A DNA stretch of 64,000 bases from an uncultured Clostridia bacterium (GCA_934793215.1 CAKVOP010000005.1:1-64000); one strand, 5' to 3'; positions 46,527-56,900 are shown, counted from the first letter of the stretch. Notes: generated from the letters alone by a model not told the origin. Program-made: numbers and translations.

Positions 46527-48704
46527 ATGAAAGTAATTAAGCGTTCTGGGCAAGAAGTCGTATTTGACAAAGATAAGATTGCTGTTGCCGTAGGAAAGGC
46601 AAATGAGTCAATAGAAGACCAAAGCAAACGCCTAACAAAAGAAGATATTCAGGATATTGCTTCTAGGGTTGCCGAAAAATGTGAGGCTTTAAATAGGGCG
46701 GTTGGAGTTGAAGAAATTCAAGATATGGTGGAGTTTGCAATCATGGGCAAAGGCAAATTTGCAGTTGCCAAAAATTATATAACTTATCGTTATAACAGAC
46801 AACTCGCTCGTCAAAAAAACACCACTGATGATAAAGTTTTTGCTCTTATTAATTGCCAAAATGAAGAAGTTAAGCAAGAAAATAGTAACAAAAATCCAAC
46901 TGTTAACAGCGTTCAACGCGATTACATGGCTGGCGAAATGAGTAAAGACCTTACGAAAAGATTTTTACTTCCACCTGATATTTGGAAAGCACATGAAGAA
47001 GGGCTTATTCACTTTCATGACGCTGACTATTTTGCACAAAGGATGCACAACTGTGACCTTATAAACCTTGAAGACATGCTTCAAAATGGCACAGTTATCT
47101 CTGGCACTATGATTGAAAAGCCACATTCTTTTGCTACTGCTTGCAATATTGCAACGCAAATTATTGCACAAGTTGCGTCTAGTCAATATGGTGGGCAAAG
47201 CATAACACTTACACATCTTGCACCTTTTGTTGATGTATCAAGACAAAAAATAAAAAAAGAACTTACCGAAGAGTTCGCGCAACTTGGTGTAAATGTTACC
47301 AAAGAGCAACTTGATTCAATCGTTGAGTCAAGGGTAAGAAAAGAGGTCAATAAAGGTGTACAAACCATACAGTATCAGGTTGTAACACTTATGACGACAA
47401 ACGGACAAGCCCCATTTATCACTGTGTTTATGTATCTTAATGAAGCACGCAATGAGCAAGAGAAAAAAGACCTTGCTATGATGATTGAAGAAATGTTAAA
47501 TCAGCGTATTATGGGCGTGAAAAACCCAAAAGGTGTGTACATAACTCCTGCATTTCCAAAGCTTATTTATGTACTTGAAGAAGACAATATCACCGAGGAT
47601 AGTAAGTATTGGTATTTGACATGCCTTGCCGCTAAATGCACAGCAAAAAGAATGGTCCCTGACTACATTTCAGAGAAGAAAATGCTGGAACTCAAAGTTG
47701 ATAAAAATGGCGAGGGACATTGTTATACTTGCATGGGGTGCAGAAGTTTCTTAACACCTTATGTTGATGAAAATGGGAAACCAAAATATTACGGAAGATT
47801 TAATCAAGGAGTTGTGACTGTCAACCTTATTGACATAGCACTTTCTTCTCACAAAGATATGAATGAATTTTGGAAGATTTTTGATGAGAGAATGGAGCTC
47901 TGCCATCGAGCTCTTCAATGCCGTCATGAGCGTCTTACTGGCACACTTTCTGATGCAGCACCTATTCTTTGGCAACATGGAGCACTTACAAGACTTGCTC
48001 CGGGAGAAACGATTGATAAATATCTTCATGGTGGATATAGCACAATTTCACTTGGATATGCTGGACTTTGGGAGGCTGTTTACTATCTTATTGGCAAAAA
48101 ATTGACAGAACCAGAGGGAAAAGAACTCGGGCTTGAAATTATGCGTGCTTTAAATAAATACACAAAGAAGTGGAAAGAAGCAGAGAATATAGATTATTCT
48201 CTTTATGGCACACCACTTGAAAGCACAACTTATAAATTTGCGAAATGCCTTCAAAAACGCTTTGGAAAGATTGCTGGTGTGACAGACAAGAATTATATTA
48301 CAAACTCATATCATGTTCATGTAACAGAACCTATTGATGCATTCTCTAAACTTGCACTCGAAAGCGAATTCCAAGCACTCAGTCCGGGTGGGGCAATCAG
48401 TTATGTGGAAGTGCCAAATATGCAAAATAATATTGGTGCCGTGCTTGAAGTTATGAAATTTATCTATGATAACATTATGTATGCCGAACTTAATACCAAA
48501 AGCGACTATTGCCAGTGCTGTGGATTTGATGGAGAAATCCGAATTGAAGAGGTGGACGGCAAACTTATTTGGAAGTGTCCAAATTGTGGGAATACTGACC
48601 AAACAAAAATGAACGTTGCAAGACGAACTTGTGGTTATATTGGAAGCCAATATTGGAACCAAGGAAGAACGCAAGAAATTAAAGATAGAGTTTTGCACTT
48701 GTAA
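46527..48704 (+). CDS. nrdD: Anaerobic (class III) ribonucleoside-triphosphate reductase
   Basis: A 725-residue enzyme making deoxyribonucleotides without oxygen. An N-terminal ATP-cone (V-I-K-R-S-G-Q-E-V-V-F-D from residue 3) is the allosteric on/off site. The large barrel follows. A C-terminal zinc site (C-Q-C-C...C-P-N-C) precedes the glycyl-radical loop R-R-T-C-G-Y, with radical Gly703 next to Cys702. The length is usual. AAAGGGGG precedes the ATG. It is regulated by the NrdR boxes immediately upstream and paired with its activase nrdG 171 bp downstream. Strictly oxygen-sensitive, it supports an anaerobic lifestyle. Confidence 0.98.
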   Translation: MKVIKRSGQEVVFDKDKIAVAVGKANESIEDQSKRLTKEDIQDIASRVAEKCEALNRAVGVEEIQDMVEFAIMGKGKFAVAKNYITYRYNRQLARQKNTTDDKVFALINCQNEEVKQENSNKNPTVNSVQRDYMAGEMSKDLTKRFLLPPDIWKAHEEGLIHFHDADYFAQRMHNCDLINLEDMLQNGTVISGTMIEKPHSFATACNIATQIIAQVASSQYGGQSITLTHLAPFVDVSRQKIKKELTEEFAQLGVNVTKEQLDSIVESRVRKEVNKGVQTIQYQVVTLMTTNGQAPFITVFMYLNEARNEQEKKDLAMMIEEMLNQRIMGVKNPKGVYITPAFPKLIYVLEEDNITEDSKYWYLTCLAAKCTAKRMVPDYISEKKMLELKVDKNGEGHCYTCMGCRSFLTPYVDENGKPKYYGRFNQGVVTVNLIDIALSSHKDMNEFWKIFDERMELCHRALQCRHERLTGTLSDAAPILWQHGALTRLAPGETIDKYLHGGYSTISLGYAGLWEAVYYLIGKKLTEPEGKELGLEIMRALNKYTKKWKEAENIDYSLYGTPLESTTYKFAKCLQKRFGKIAGVTDKNYITNSYHVHVTEPIDAFSKLALESEFQALSPGGAISYVEVPNMQNNIGAVLEVMKFIYDNIMYAELNTKSDYCQCCGFDGEIRIEEVDGKLIWKCPNCGNTDQTKMNVARRTCGYIGSQYWNQGRTQEIKDRVLHL

Positions 48705-48875
48705 CAAAAAAGCCTTACGTAAGCAAAACAAATGTCAAAATACTGAAAACATCGTAAAATTTTATTAAAACTACTTAAAAATTGTTATAAAAACATAAAA
48801 AGCAGATAAAGTGTAAAAGCCGAAATTTTCAAAGGCCGATAAATTTTATAAACAAGGTTATTGAAGGGGACTAAA

Positions 48876-49409
48876 ATGTACTATGGTGAAATAAAAAACT
48901 ATGATATCGCAAATGGTTTGGGAATAAGAGTAACCTTGTTTGTGAGCGGTTGTACTCACCACTGCAAAGGTTGTTTCAACGAAGAAACTTGGAACTTTTG
49001 TTATGGGAAAGAATATACTTCTCAAACCGAAGACGCTATTATTGAGGCGTGTGGAAAGCCATTTATAAGGGGATTGTCAGTGCTTGGTGGAGAACCTTTT
49101 GAAAAAGCGAATCAAAAAGATGTTTGCCATTTGCTTAAAAAGTTTAAAGAAACATATCCTCAAAAAGATGTCTGGTGTTATTCGGGCTATACTTTTGATA
49201 AAGATATGATTCCGGGCGGAAAGGTTTTTACTGAGTATACAACAGAAATGCTTTCATGCATTGATTACCTTGTTGATGGTGAATTTGTTGAAGAAAAGAA
49301 AAATTTGATGCTTAAATTTAGAGGATCATCAAATCAAAGAATTATCAATGTTCCACTATCTTTAAAACAAGGGCAGACTATTTGCTATAAAGATGAAGAA
49401 TTAGTATAG
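48876..49409 (+). CDS. nrdG: Anaerobic ribonucleotide reductase activating protein
   Basis: A 177-residue radical SAM activase that installs the glycyl radical on NrdD. S-G-C-T-H-H-C-K-G-C (C26, C30, C33) is the C-x3-C-x2-C site for the 4Fe-4S cluster, and L-G-G-E-P-F is the SAM-binding G-G-E motif. The ATG at 48876 has AAGGGG upstream; the in-frame TTG at 48861 would overlap this site. The 171-bp gap after nrdD contains a short GC stem without a T-run and no promoter I trust, so the two are probably one transcript ending at 49445-49483. Confidence 0.95.
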   Translation: MYYGEIKNYDIANGLGIRVTLFVSGCTHHCKGCFNEETWNFCYGKEYTSQTEDAIIEACGKPFIRGLSVLGGEPFEKANQKDVCHLLKKFKETYPQKDVWCYSGYTFDKDMIPGGKVFTEYTTEMLSCIDYLVDGEFVEEKKNLMLKFRGSSNQRIINVPLSLKQGQTICYKDEELV

Positions 49410-49444
49410 TAAATATTGAATCTTTTAAACAATGAATGCTAAAT

Positions 49445-49483
49445 AAAAAAAGAAGTCAAAATGTATCATTTGGCTTCTTTTTT
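49445..49483. terminator. Bidirectional terminator between nrdG and glyS
   Basis: 49445-49460 (A-run plus GAAGTCAAA) pairs with 49469-49483 (TTTGGCTTC plus T-run), one G-T pair, 8-base loop. It lies between convergent genes and can act in both directions. Confidence 0.82.
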
Positions 49484-49569
49484 ATGCAAAATTTTTTAAT
49501 AATTTAACAGTTTTTAAAATCTATTAGAAATTTTATTAAAATAGGGTGTTACTTAATAAAATCTTTCTA

Positions 49570-50979
49570 TTAATCATTGTCGTTACGAGTGAAAACAATT
49601 TTCTCGTTAATGTATGGTATAAGTTCATCAACTGAAAGTCTAATTTGTTCCATAGTGTCACGGTCACGAATTGTAACAGTGTCATTTTCAAGGGTGTCAA
49701 AGTCGATTGTTACACAATAAGGTGTTCCAATTTCGTCTTGACGGCGGTAACGCTTGCCAATAGAACCAGCCTCATCATAGTCGCAGTTAAAGTGCTTATT
49801 AAGCTTTCTATAAACTTCTCTTGCCTTATCTGAAAGTTTTTTAGAAAGTGGTAAAATAGCTACTTTATAAGGTGCAAGTGCTGGAATAAGGTGTAAAACT
49901 GTTCTTGTGTCGCCTTCGCCAACTTCTTCTTCATCGTATGCATTGCAAAGAATAGTTAAAAACATTCTATCAACGCCAAGTGCTGGTTCGACAACATAAG
50001 GAATGTATTTTTCGTTCGTAATAGGGTCAGTATATTCCATATTTTCGCCACTGAATTTTTGATGTTGAGTAAGGTCGTAGTCTGTTCTATCAGCAATGCC
50101 CCAAAGTTCTCCCCAGCCAAATGGGAATAAGAATTCAAAATCAGTAGTTGCTTTTGAATAGAAGCAAAGTTCCTCTGGACTATGGTCACGTTCTCTCAAA
50201 TTCTCTTTCTTAATTCCAAGGTCGTAAAGCCATTGTCTCATTTCATTTTTATAAAACTTAAACCAATCAAGGTCCGTGCCAGGTTTGCAGAAAAATTCAA
50301 GTTCCATTTGTTCAAATTCACGAGTACGGAAAATGAAATTCCCCGGAGTAATTTCATTTCTAAAACTTCTTCCCATTTGTCCAATACCAAAAGGCATTTT
50401 AGGGCGTTGAGTCCTTACGACATTTTTGTAATCTACAAACATTGCTTGTGCGGTTTCTGGACGAAGATAAACTTCGCTTTTTGAATCTTCAGTAACCCCC
50501 ATAAAGGTTTTAAACATAAGGTTGAAGTTTCTCATTCCTGTAAAGTTACTTTTCCCGCAGTTTGGGCATTTAACATGATGTTCGGCAATAAATTTTTCAA
50601 GTCCTGCATTGTCAAGTTCTCCAACTACAACATCAAGACCATTTGCAACAACATAATCTTCTACAAGTTTGTCTGCTCTGTGTCTTGTTTTGCACTCTTT
50701 GCAGTCAATTAATGGGTCTGAAAAACCTGCTAGGTGTCCGCTTGCTTGCCAAACGCGTGGGTTCATTATGATTGATGCGTCAATACCAATATTATACTCA
50801 TTTTCATGAATAAATCTTTTCCACCAAAGTTCCTTTATGTTTTTTTTGAGCTCGCTTCCAATAGGTCCATAATCCCAACTATTGGCAAGACCGCCATAAA
50901 TTTCACTTCCTGGATAAACAAATCCTCTTGCTTTGCAAAGGTTTACAATTTTATCCATTGTCAACTGTTCTTTTTCCAT
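49570..50979 (-). CDS. glyS: Glycyl-tRNA synthetase (single-chain, alpha2 type)
   Basis: A 469-residue class II synthetase of the eukaryote-like homodimer type, not the two-subunit GlyQ/GlyS form. The start at 50979 ([10 protein letters not shown]) has GGAGG five bases upstream. The longer open frame up to 51069 runs into the T-box and is rejected. Seen: [10 protein letters not shown] near 30-39, zinc-like C-K-E-C and C-P-N-C pairs, motif 2 [17 protein letters not shown], a G-V-D-R motif 3, and a C-terminal anticodon-binding domain. Expression is governed by a glycine T-box (51006-51138). Confidence 0.97.
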   Translation of the reverse strand: MEKEQLTMDKIVNLCKARGFVYPGSEIYGGLANSWDYGPIGSELKKNIKELWWKRFIHENEYNIGIDASIIMNPRVWQASGHLAGFSDPLIDCKECKTRHRADKLVEDYVVANGLDVVVGELDNAGLEKFIAEHHVKCPNCGKSNFTGMRNFNLMFKTFMGVTEDSKSEVYLRPETAQAMFVDYKNVVRTQRPKMPFGIGQMGRSFRNEITPGNFIFRTREFEQMELEFFCKPGTDLDWFKFYKNEMRQWLYDLGIKKENLRERDHSPEELCFYSKATTDFEFLFPFGWGELWGIADRTDYDLTQHQKFSGENMEYTDPITNEKYIPYVVEPALGVDRMFLTILCNAYDEEEVGEGDTRTVLHLIPALAPYKVAILPLSKKLSDKAREVYRKLNKHFNCDYDEAGSIGKRYRRQDEIGTPYCVTIDFDTLENDTVTIRDRDTMEQIRLSVDELIPYINEKIVFTRNDND

Positions 50980-51005
50980 ATATCCTCCAAATTTGCATAG
51001 GAAAC

Positions 51006-51138
51006 AAAAACCCCTATGCTGGTTAGCATAGGGGCGATGATAATCGCTGTTCCACCCTAATTCACGCATTATTGCGCCTCATTAAGTGTCTTTACGCCGA
51101 CAAGCGTTTGCTCGGGAGTTGCCAATTCCGTCATTGCT
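51006..51138 (-). promoter_or_regulatory. Compact T-box riboswitch for glycine
   Basis: Read on the minus strand, AGGGTGGAACAGCG (51058-51045) is the T-box sequence that pairs with the uncharged tRNA acceptor end. A factor-independent terminator follows: CCCCTATGCT / AGCATAGGGG (51034-51011), loop AACC, then five T. A GGC glycine triplet followed by A (51123-51121) is a candidate specifier in a small hairpin, and a stem III-like hairpin (GCGCA/TGCGT) precedes the T-box. The leader before the T-box is only about 80 bases, much shorter than the classical Stem I plus linker. When uncharged tRNA-Gly is abundant, read-through into glyS is expected. Confidence 0.88.
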
Positions 51139-51144
51139 GGGTAT

Positions 51145-51173
51145 ATTGTATTTCTTTTTTTAAAAATTGTCAA
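51145..51173 (-). promoter_or_regulatory. Promoter of glyS
   Basis: On the minus strand, TTGACA (51173-51168) and TACAAT (51150-51145), 17-bp spacer. Predicted start near 51138. Confidence 0.85.
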
Positions 51174-51227
51174 GTGTTTTAACGCTTGAAATATGTAAAA
51201 TCAATTTAATATTAATGCTTTTAAGAG

Positions 51228-51255
51228 TTGACTTTTCTGCATAAGGGTGTATACT
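51228..51255 (+). promoter_or_regulatory. Promoter of the PGDYG-like gene
   Basis: TTGACT (51228-51233) and TATACT (51250-51255), 16-bp spacer, divergent from the glyS promoter 55 bp away. Confidence 0.75.
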
Positions 51256-51278
51256 CATTTGTAAAGAGAGGGTGATGT

Positions 51279-51854
51279 ATGAGACAAGAATTTATTGCAG
51301 AAGATTGTGGGAAAGTAGTTTGTGACTTTATTGAGGTTGACCTTAATGGTGCTGAAAACGCGTTGGAACTATTGGCTAAATACACAGACGGAAATATTAT
51401 TTTTGCACAAAAGCCCCGTCGAGTTCATGCTCGTCCAGTTTTGCTAGGTGAAACTGTATTGACAGCTCCGCTTGCTACTATTGGAGAAAGAGTTTGTAAG
51501 ATAAGTGAGACAAGGCAAGTTGTAACTATGGACCATGTCACTAGGGGAGATATGGTTGTAACGAATCCCGATGGGGAAGAGTATATTGTGAAAGGTTCAA
51601 AATTTGCGAAAATTTATAGTCACATTGGAAATGGAGTATATTTGCCACAAGGAGAGGTTAAGCCGTTCGTGACAACTATCGCAGATATTTGCTTCAAAGC
51701 GTCGTGGGGAGAATTACAGTTTGCACCAAAGGGAAGCAAGCTTTGCGTTGCAGATATGAACGACATATATTCTGTAACTGATATTGCATTTGAGTCAACA
51801 TACGAAAGAGTGCAAAGTGTACACGCAAATGAAATGAGTAATTTAATTAATTAG
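51279..51854 (+). CDS. PGDYG-like protein of unknown role, 191 aa
   Basis: A soluble 191-residue protein with no signal or membrane segment. The central segment T-R-G-D-M-V-V-T-N-P-D-G-E-E-Y near 87-101, followed by a K-F-A-K-I-Y stretch, resembles the PGDYG family, small domains seen in bacteria and phages without a known function. A second similar G-E-x-L-Q-F-A-P-K-G-S-K-L segment lies in the C-terminal third, so two related beta modules are possible. It has its own promoter, a GAGGGTG-type ribosome site and a terminator. The link to the divergent glyS is positional only. The family call is from memory of motif shape and is tentative. Confidence 0.6.
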   Translation: MRQEFIAEDCGKVVCDFIEVDLNGAENALELLAKYTDGNIIFAQKPRRVHARPVLLGETVLTAPLATIGERVCKISETRQVVTMDHVTRGDMVVTNPDGEEYIVKGSKFAKIYSHIGNGVYLPQGEVKPFVTTIADICFKASWGELQFAPKGSKLCVADMNDIYSVTDIAFESTYERVQSVHANEMSNLIN

Positions 51855-51859
51855 ATAAT

Positions 51860-51887
51860 AAAAAAGACCTGAATTAAGGCCTTTTTT
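51860..51887. terminator. Bidirectional terminator between convergent genes
   Basis: AAAAAAGACCT (51860-51870) and AGGCCTTTTTT (51877-51887) form a stem with one mismatch around GAATTA. It lies between the PGDYG-like gene and the minus-strand ABC-F gene. Confidence 0.7.
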
Positions 51888-51949
51888 ATTGTTTTAAGTA
51901 ATTATTTTGATTGATGTAATTGTTTTATTTAAAAATCGACAAATTTATC

Positions 51950-53530
51950 TTATTTCATGTATTTTTCCACATATTCCTCATATGAACCTGTAAAGTCAAT
52001 TATTTTATCTTCATCTACAATGTCAATGATTCTGTTTGCAACTGTTTCAATTATTTCTTGGTCATGCGTTGAGAAAAGCATATTTCCTCTAAAATTCTGC
52101 ATTCCCTTATTGAGAGCAGTAATGCTTTCAAGGTCAAGGTGGTTTGTTGGCTCGTCAAGTAAAATTAGGTTTCCTTGTTCAAGCATCATTTTTGCAAGCA
52201 TGCACCTCACACGTTCACCACCAGAAAGAACATTTGCTGGCTTTAAGTTTTCTTCGCCCGTGAAAAGCATTCTTCCAAGCCATGACCTTATATATGTTTC
52301 ATTTTGGTCTTTTGAAAATTGTCTTAACCAGTCTACAATAGGAAGGGTGTTATCTTCAAAATATTCGTTATTATTTTGTGGTAAATATGTCATTTTTATT
52401 GTTTTTCCAATAAATACTTGACCATGGTCAGCTTTTTCTTTGCCAAGGATAATATTAAACAAAGTTGTTATAATTTGACTATTTTTTGCGAAAATTGCGA
52501 CTTTTTGTCCTTTTTCTATGTTGAAAGAAAGATTTTTGAACATTCCAGCCTTCGTCAAATGGTCAACTTTTAAAACTTCTTTTCCTATTTCTTGTGTGTA
52601 TTCAAAGTTAATATAAGGGTATTTTCTTGAAGATGGTTTAAGGTCTTCAATGTTAATTTTTTCAAGTTCCTTTTTACGGCTTGTTGCTTGTTTAGATTTT
52701 GAAGCGTTTGCGGAGAAGCGTGCAATGAAATCTTTGAGTTCTTTTACGCGTTGTTCGGCTTTTTTGTTTTGGTCTTTCATTTGTTTAAGGATAAGTTGAC
52801 TTGACTCATACCAAAAATCATAATTCCCAATAAACATGTTGATTTTGCCATAATCTACATCGCAAATGTGAGTACAAACTTTATTTAAAAAGTGTCTATT
52901 GTGAGAAACTATAATAACGGTGTTTTCAAAATCTAATAAAAAGTCTTCAAGCCATCTTGTTGTTTTAAAGTCAAGGTTATTTGTAGGTTCGTCAAGCACC
53001 AGAATGTCGGGATTCCCAAAAAGTGCTTGAGCAAGCAAAACTTTAACTTTGACCTTTGGGTCGGTTTGTCCCATGAGGTCATAAAAATTTTCCTCTTTGA
53101 TTCCTAGACTTTGAAGAAGTTGCTTTGCTTCGCTTTCTGCTTCCCAACCGCCAAGTTCTGCGAATTCGGTTTCTAGTTCTCCTGCTTTAATTCCATCTTC
53201 TTCACTGAAATCTTCTTTCATGTAAAGAGCATCTTTTTCTTTTTGTACTTCCATAAGACGCTTATGCCCGAGAAGCACTGTGTCAAGAATTGTTTCGTTA
53301 TCATAGGCGTTTTGGTTCTGTGCCAAAACAGACATTCTTTCTCCGGGAGTAATGAAAATTTCGCCTGTGTTTGGTTCAATTTCACCTGTCAAGATTTTTA
53401 AAAATGTACTTTTGCCAGCGCCATTCGCGCCAATTATGCCATAACAATTACCTTTTGTGAATTTTAAATTAACATCTTTATATAAAACTCTTCCGCCAAA
53501 AGCAAGTGAAACATTTGTTGCCTGAATCAT
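51950..53530 (-). CDS. ABC-F family ATPase, YbiT-like
   Basis: A 526-residue soluble protein with two ABC domains and no membrane segment, typical of ABC-F proteins that act on ribosomes. Domain 1 has Walker A G-A-N-G-A-G-K-S-T (35-43 region), a degenerate signature (L-M-G-Q-T-D-P-K) and Walker B I-L-V-L-D-E-P-T-N-N-L-D. A charged linker follows (about 245-300). In domain 2 the Walker A region reads A-K-N-S-Q-I-I-T-T, lacking the catalytic Lys, while L-S-G-G-E and L-I-L-L-D-E-P-T-N-H-L-D are intact. A weak first signature is usual for YbiT-like members; the lost second Lys is less so. AAAGGAG and a consensus promoter precede the start. Resistance activity is not indicated. Confidence 0.92.
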   Translation of the reverse strand: MIQATNVSLAFGGRVLYKDVNLKFTKGNCYGIIGANGAGKSTFLKILTGEIEPNTGEIFITPGERMSVLAQNQNAYDNETILDTVLLGHKRLMEVQKEKDALYMKEDFSEEDGIKAGELETEFAELGGWEAESEAKQLLQSLGIKEENFYDLMGQTDPKVKVKVLLAQALFGNPDILVLDEPTNNLDFKTTRWLEDFLLDFENTVIIVSHNRHFLNKVCTHICDVDYGKINMFIGNYDFWYESSQLILKQMKDQNKKAEQRVKELKDFIARFSANASKSKQATSRKKELEKINIEDLKPSSRKYPYINFEYTQEIGKEVLKVDHLTKAGMFKNLSFNIEKGQKVAIFAKNSQIITTLFNIILGKEKADHGQVFIGKTIKMTYLPQNNNEYFEDNTLPIVDWLRQFSKDQNETYIRSWLGRMLFTGEENLKPANVLSGGERVRCMLAKMMLEQGNLILLDEPTNHLDLESITALNKGMQNFRGNMLFSTHDQEIIETVANRIIDIVDEDKIIDFTGSYEEYVEKYMK

Positions 53531-53559
53531 AATTATCTCCTTTAAGTCTATTCTATTAA

Positions 53560-53588
53560 AGTATAAACTTATAAAATATTTTTGTCAA
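53560..53588 (-). promoter_or_regulatory. Promoter of the ABC-F gene
   Basis: On the minus strand, TTGACA (53588-53583) and TATACT (53565-53560), 17-bp spacer, about 30 bp before the start codon. Confidence 0.82.
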
Positions 53589-53886
53589 TCAAAAGTTTTA
53601 AAGGAAGTTAAATTTCTAAAAAATTAAATAAAAAATAATTAATTTTAATAAAAATTAATAAAAAATGGATTTTTTTTGGTATTTTTTGATTTTTTTTGGA
53701 ATTATTAATAATTTTTGCTTTAATAAAATTAATTTATTGTTAATGAAAAAATAAAATTATTTTTTTATTTAATCGCCGAAAAAGATTTAGTATTTTTTCG
53801 TGTTTCAAGAGCATGATAAATAATTTTTTGCTATTTATTAATAATATAATTATCTTTTTAATTCTTCAACAAAAAGCGAAATTTAT
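53589..53886. other. Extremely AT-rich gene-free zone before the second giant gene
   Basis: About 300 bp, nearly all A and T, with long T-runs (53666-53700), AATTAATAAAA strings and only isolated GC islands such as CGCCGAAAAAG near 53773. No ORF of note. It resembles the zone upstream of the giant lipoprotein. Confidence 0.5.
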
Positions 53887-53916
53887 TTGCCTTTTTCGAT
53901 AAAAAAATATTATAAT
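53887..53916 (+). promoter_or_regulatory. Promoter of the second giant gene
   Basis: TTGCCT (53887-53892) and TATAAT (53911-53916) with an 18-bp spacer. Predicted start near 53923, giving a leader of about 34 bases. Confidence 0.6.
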
Positions 53917-53956
53917 ATTTTTGTAAGAAACTATTTAAGAAAATGAGGTGTCTTAA

Positions 53957-56900
53957 ATGAAAAAAATAAGAAAAAATAAAAAGCAAATTGAAAAAGGAAA
54001 GTGGTCGGTTGGAAAGACCATAGCATCTGTTATAGGCTCGGTTGCTGTTATAAGCGGAGTTACTATTTTGGGAGTATATATTTCTGGAGGGTTTGAGGAA
54101 CGTGTTGTAAATCCTCAAAGTATCAACTTTGATTATAGTGGACTTCAATACTCAAATGGTCAACTTGAAATATCGGGAGTAGAAAGTTTTTCACTTACCA
54201 TATCGTCTCCAACTGAAAATGTAACAAAAAAGAAAGTCGCACTTTCATTTGGAGAAGGGGTAGATTATTCTCGTGCAAATGGCTACATCTCAAATAAAAT
54301 TATTCAAGTTCCAGAAGAAGTTGAACTTGGAAAAGCGTTCACAGTTAGACTTTTGCAAAAATCATTTGCTTATGATACAGATGGCGACGGAGAGAATGAT
54401 CTTACATTCAATAGCATTGCGGGCGGAATCTCAACCCTCATTGCTAAAAGTGAATACATACAAATTAATTCTCAATCTCTTCAAATTGCTGTTGACACTC
54501 CAGTTTATAAAATTACAAACTATCTTGTGGACATGTCTGGTGGCGTGCTAGAAAAGATTGGTGCAAACCAAGAATTCAAAGTCGCAACCAATTTTTATCC
54601 TACCGAAAGTAGATATATGTTTGCCGACAATCTCAATACAAACATTTCTAACTCTGCCAAACGAGAAAAACTTGTTTTGTATGGTGTGACAGACGGAACA
54701 AACTATATTGAAATGAATGTCAGTGAAAATTATGATACTTCATTCAGAGTTGGAAGTGAAATAGTTGATAATATTAGAATCGACGCATACTCTTTTAAAG
54801 ATGCTAAATCACAACTTGATATGCTTAATTCTTTAAATGAGGGCTCTTTACAAAGCAAATATAGCGAGCTTTACGGCAAACTTGTATCAAGCAGTGGCGA
54901 AAATGTTTCTAATCCAAGTATTGATATTGAAATGGCGTCTGCTTCAATTTCAAGTTTTGATATTGCCAAGGCGGGAATGATAATTACAGTTACTGACGGG
55001 GAAAAAGCAAGTATTTATGTAAATGGAACTAACGGCGTTAGCCTCGATGCACAAATCTTGTCAACCGACGGAGAGGTTCTTACATATTTACTCGAAAATA
55101 TTGCACTCGAATTTGTTAAGCCCGATGGATCTCCTCTTGATATGGATAACATTGAAATAGGAGGAAGAGAGCTTGGTGAAAACAAATTTTTAATTATTGA
55201 TGGGCATAACCTTTATCTTCCTTACAACAATGTCTCAAACAAGAATAATTGCTATTGGGATATTACTTCTTCGCTTACACAAGACATAAAAGTAAATGTT
55301 TATCTGGTTGTTGAAAACGCAGAAGGTCAAGTTTTGTTTGGCACTGATGGGAATGCTCAAGTTAAATCTTTCACTTTGCACACAAAGGAAGTTGAAGACG
55401 AAATTCCTTCGTTTGTAGATCAAGATGTTAACTTTAATGTTCCACAAGAGGTAGTAACTCTTGACATTGCAAGTGGGGGCACGGGAATTGTTCCTAAAAC
55501 CATTGATTTAAGACAATTCATTGTACTGCCAGCAAACAACAAATATCGTTCTGTTCAATTTTTTGTTAAAGCCAATAATGGTGCACTTATTACAGATATA
55601 ATAAACGGACCATTTAATGGAGAAGAAGATGGCTGGACAAAACTTCTCACAACAAGTGATTCTATCACTATCAAAGGTGCTGGAAGCTTTGAACTCAAAT
55701 TTGCAACTACAAAACCAGATGGGACTATCGTAAAAAATTGTGAAGCTAGTAAAACTTTTGTATGTCAACAAGCATTAAGTCAAGATTCGATTGAAGCGGG
55801 CAAGACTGATATAAGAATTACACAAGGCAATCTTACTGTTGCAAGAGCACAAGCATACCTTACTCAAATGGAAAACGACAAAATTGAGATTTCATTTGCT
55901 TTGGCTAGTGCTTCTTCAAGTGTTTTTGCAAACGAGTTTAATTCTGGCAAAATAACTCTATCCGTTTTTGCAGGTAGCAAAGATATTACAAATAACTTTT
56001 CAATAGTTGCTAGTCCTGTTACAACCAATTCTAAAATCTTAAACTATACATTGACAATTTTAGGCGAACCTGACAGTGAAATGGAAATAACACGATTTGC
56101 ACTTGTGTATGCAAAGGACTCTACTGGCGAAAACAACATTTCATGGAACATAAATGTTCCTTTGACGACTGGGGGAGTGAATGGCGCTAAAATTTATATT
56201 TATTCTCCAACAACGTCTAGTTTGGAAATCGCTAGCACGGCACCTAAAAATGTTTCTTACAATCAATCACTTACTGTCGGGGGCGACCTTGAACAAACAA
56301 TTATAAATACTGACACATCGGCTCAAATAATAGGGGACCTTGTTCAAACAATTATTGGCAGAGATGGTTCAAACCTTACTATTAAAGACCAACATGGCAG
56401 AACTGATACACTCGCTGGCAAATGGGCATTTGAACTTATTAAAGGAACTGATGCAATCAATTTGGAATCCCAAAATTTCTCTATCAAGGGTAACGGAGAA
56501 ATTTCCATTAAGATTAAAGCAACTAAAACTGATGGAAGTGCTATATATGCAACATCAACCGGAATTGAATACCAATTGAATATATTGTCTTCTTCAACTG
56601 GCGTAGACCACCTAGAATATCAAAGTGGTAAGAAGTCTAATGAAACGAATTTTGTTTCAGGCGGAGAAGTGTTAAGCCGTGTAACAGTTGAAAAATATGG
56701 CAAAAAAGATGCTACATATGCTTTTGCAAATCTCGTTAAGTATTATCTCGATAAAGATGGAGAGAAGGAATATACAAAAGTGGCATTTAAGTTTGCAAGT
56801 ACATATTTCCTTGGTTTAACTGATGCACAAATTGTTGATCTTTATGGTGACAATGGAATGCTTGAAATAAGAGCAGGAGACAACACTGATGTCTTAACTC

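Noticed and set aside
50980..51069. N-terminal extension of glyS
   Set aside because: The extra codons are the T-box antiterminator and terminator read in frame.
51957..52421. 154-codon plus-strand ORF opposite the ABC-F gene
   Set aside because: A shadow of a strongly conserved ATPase frame, without a start signal.
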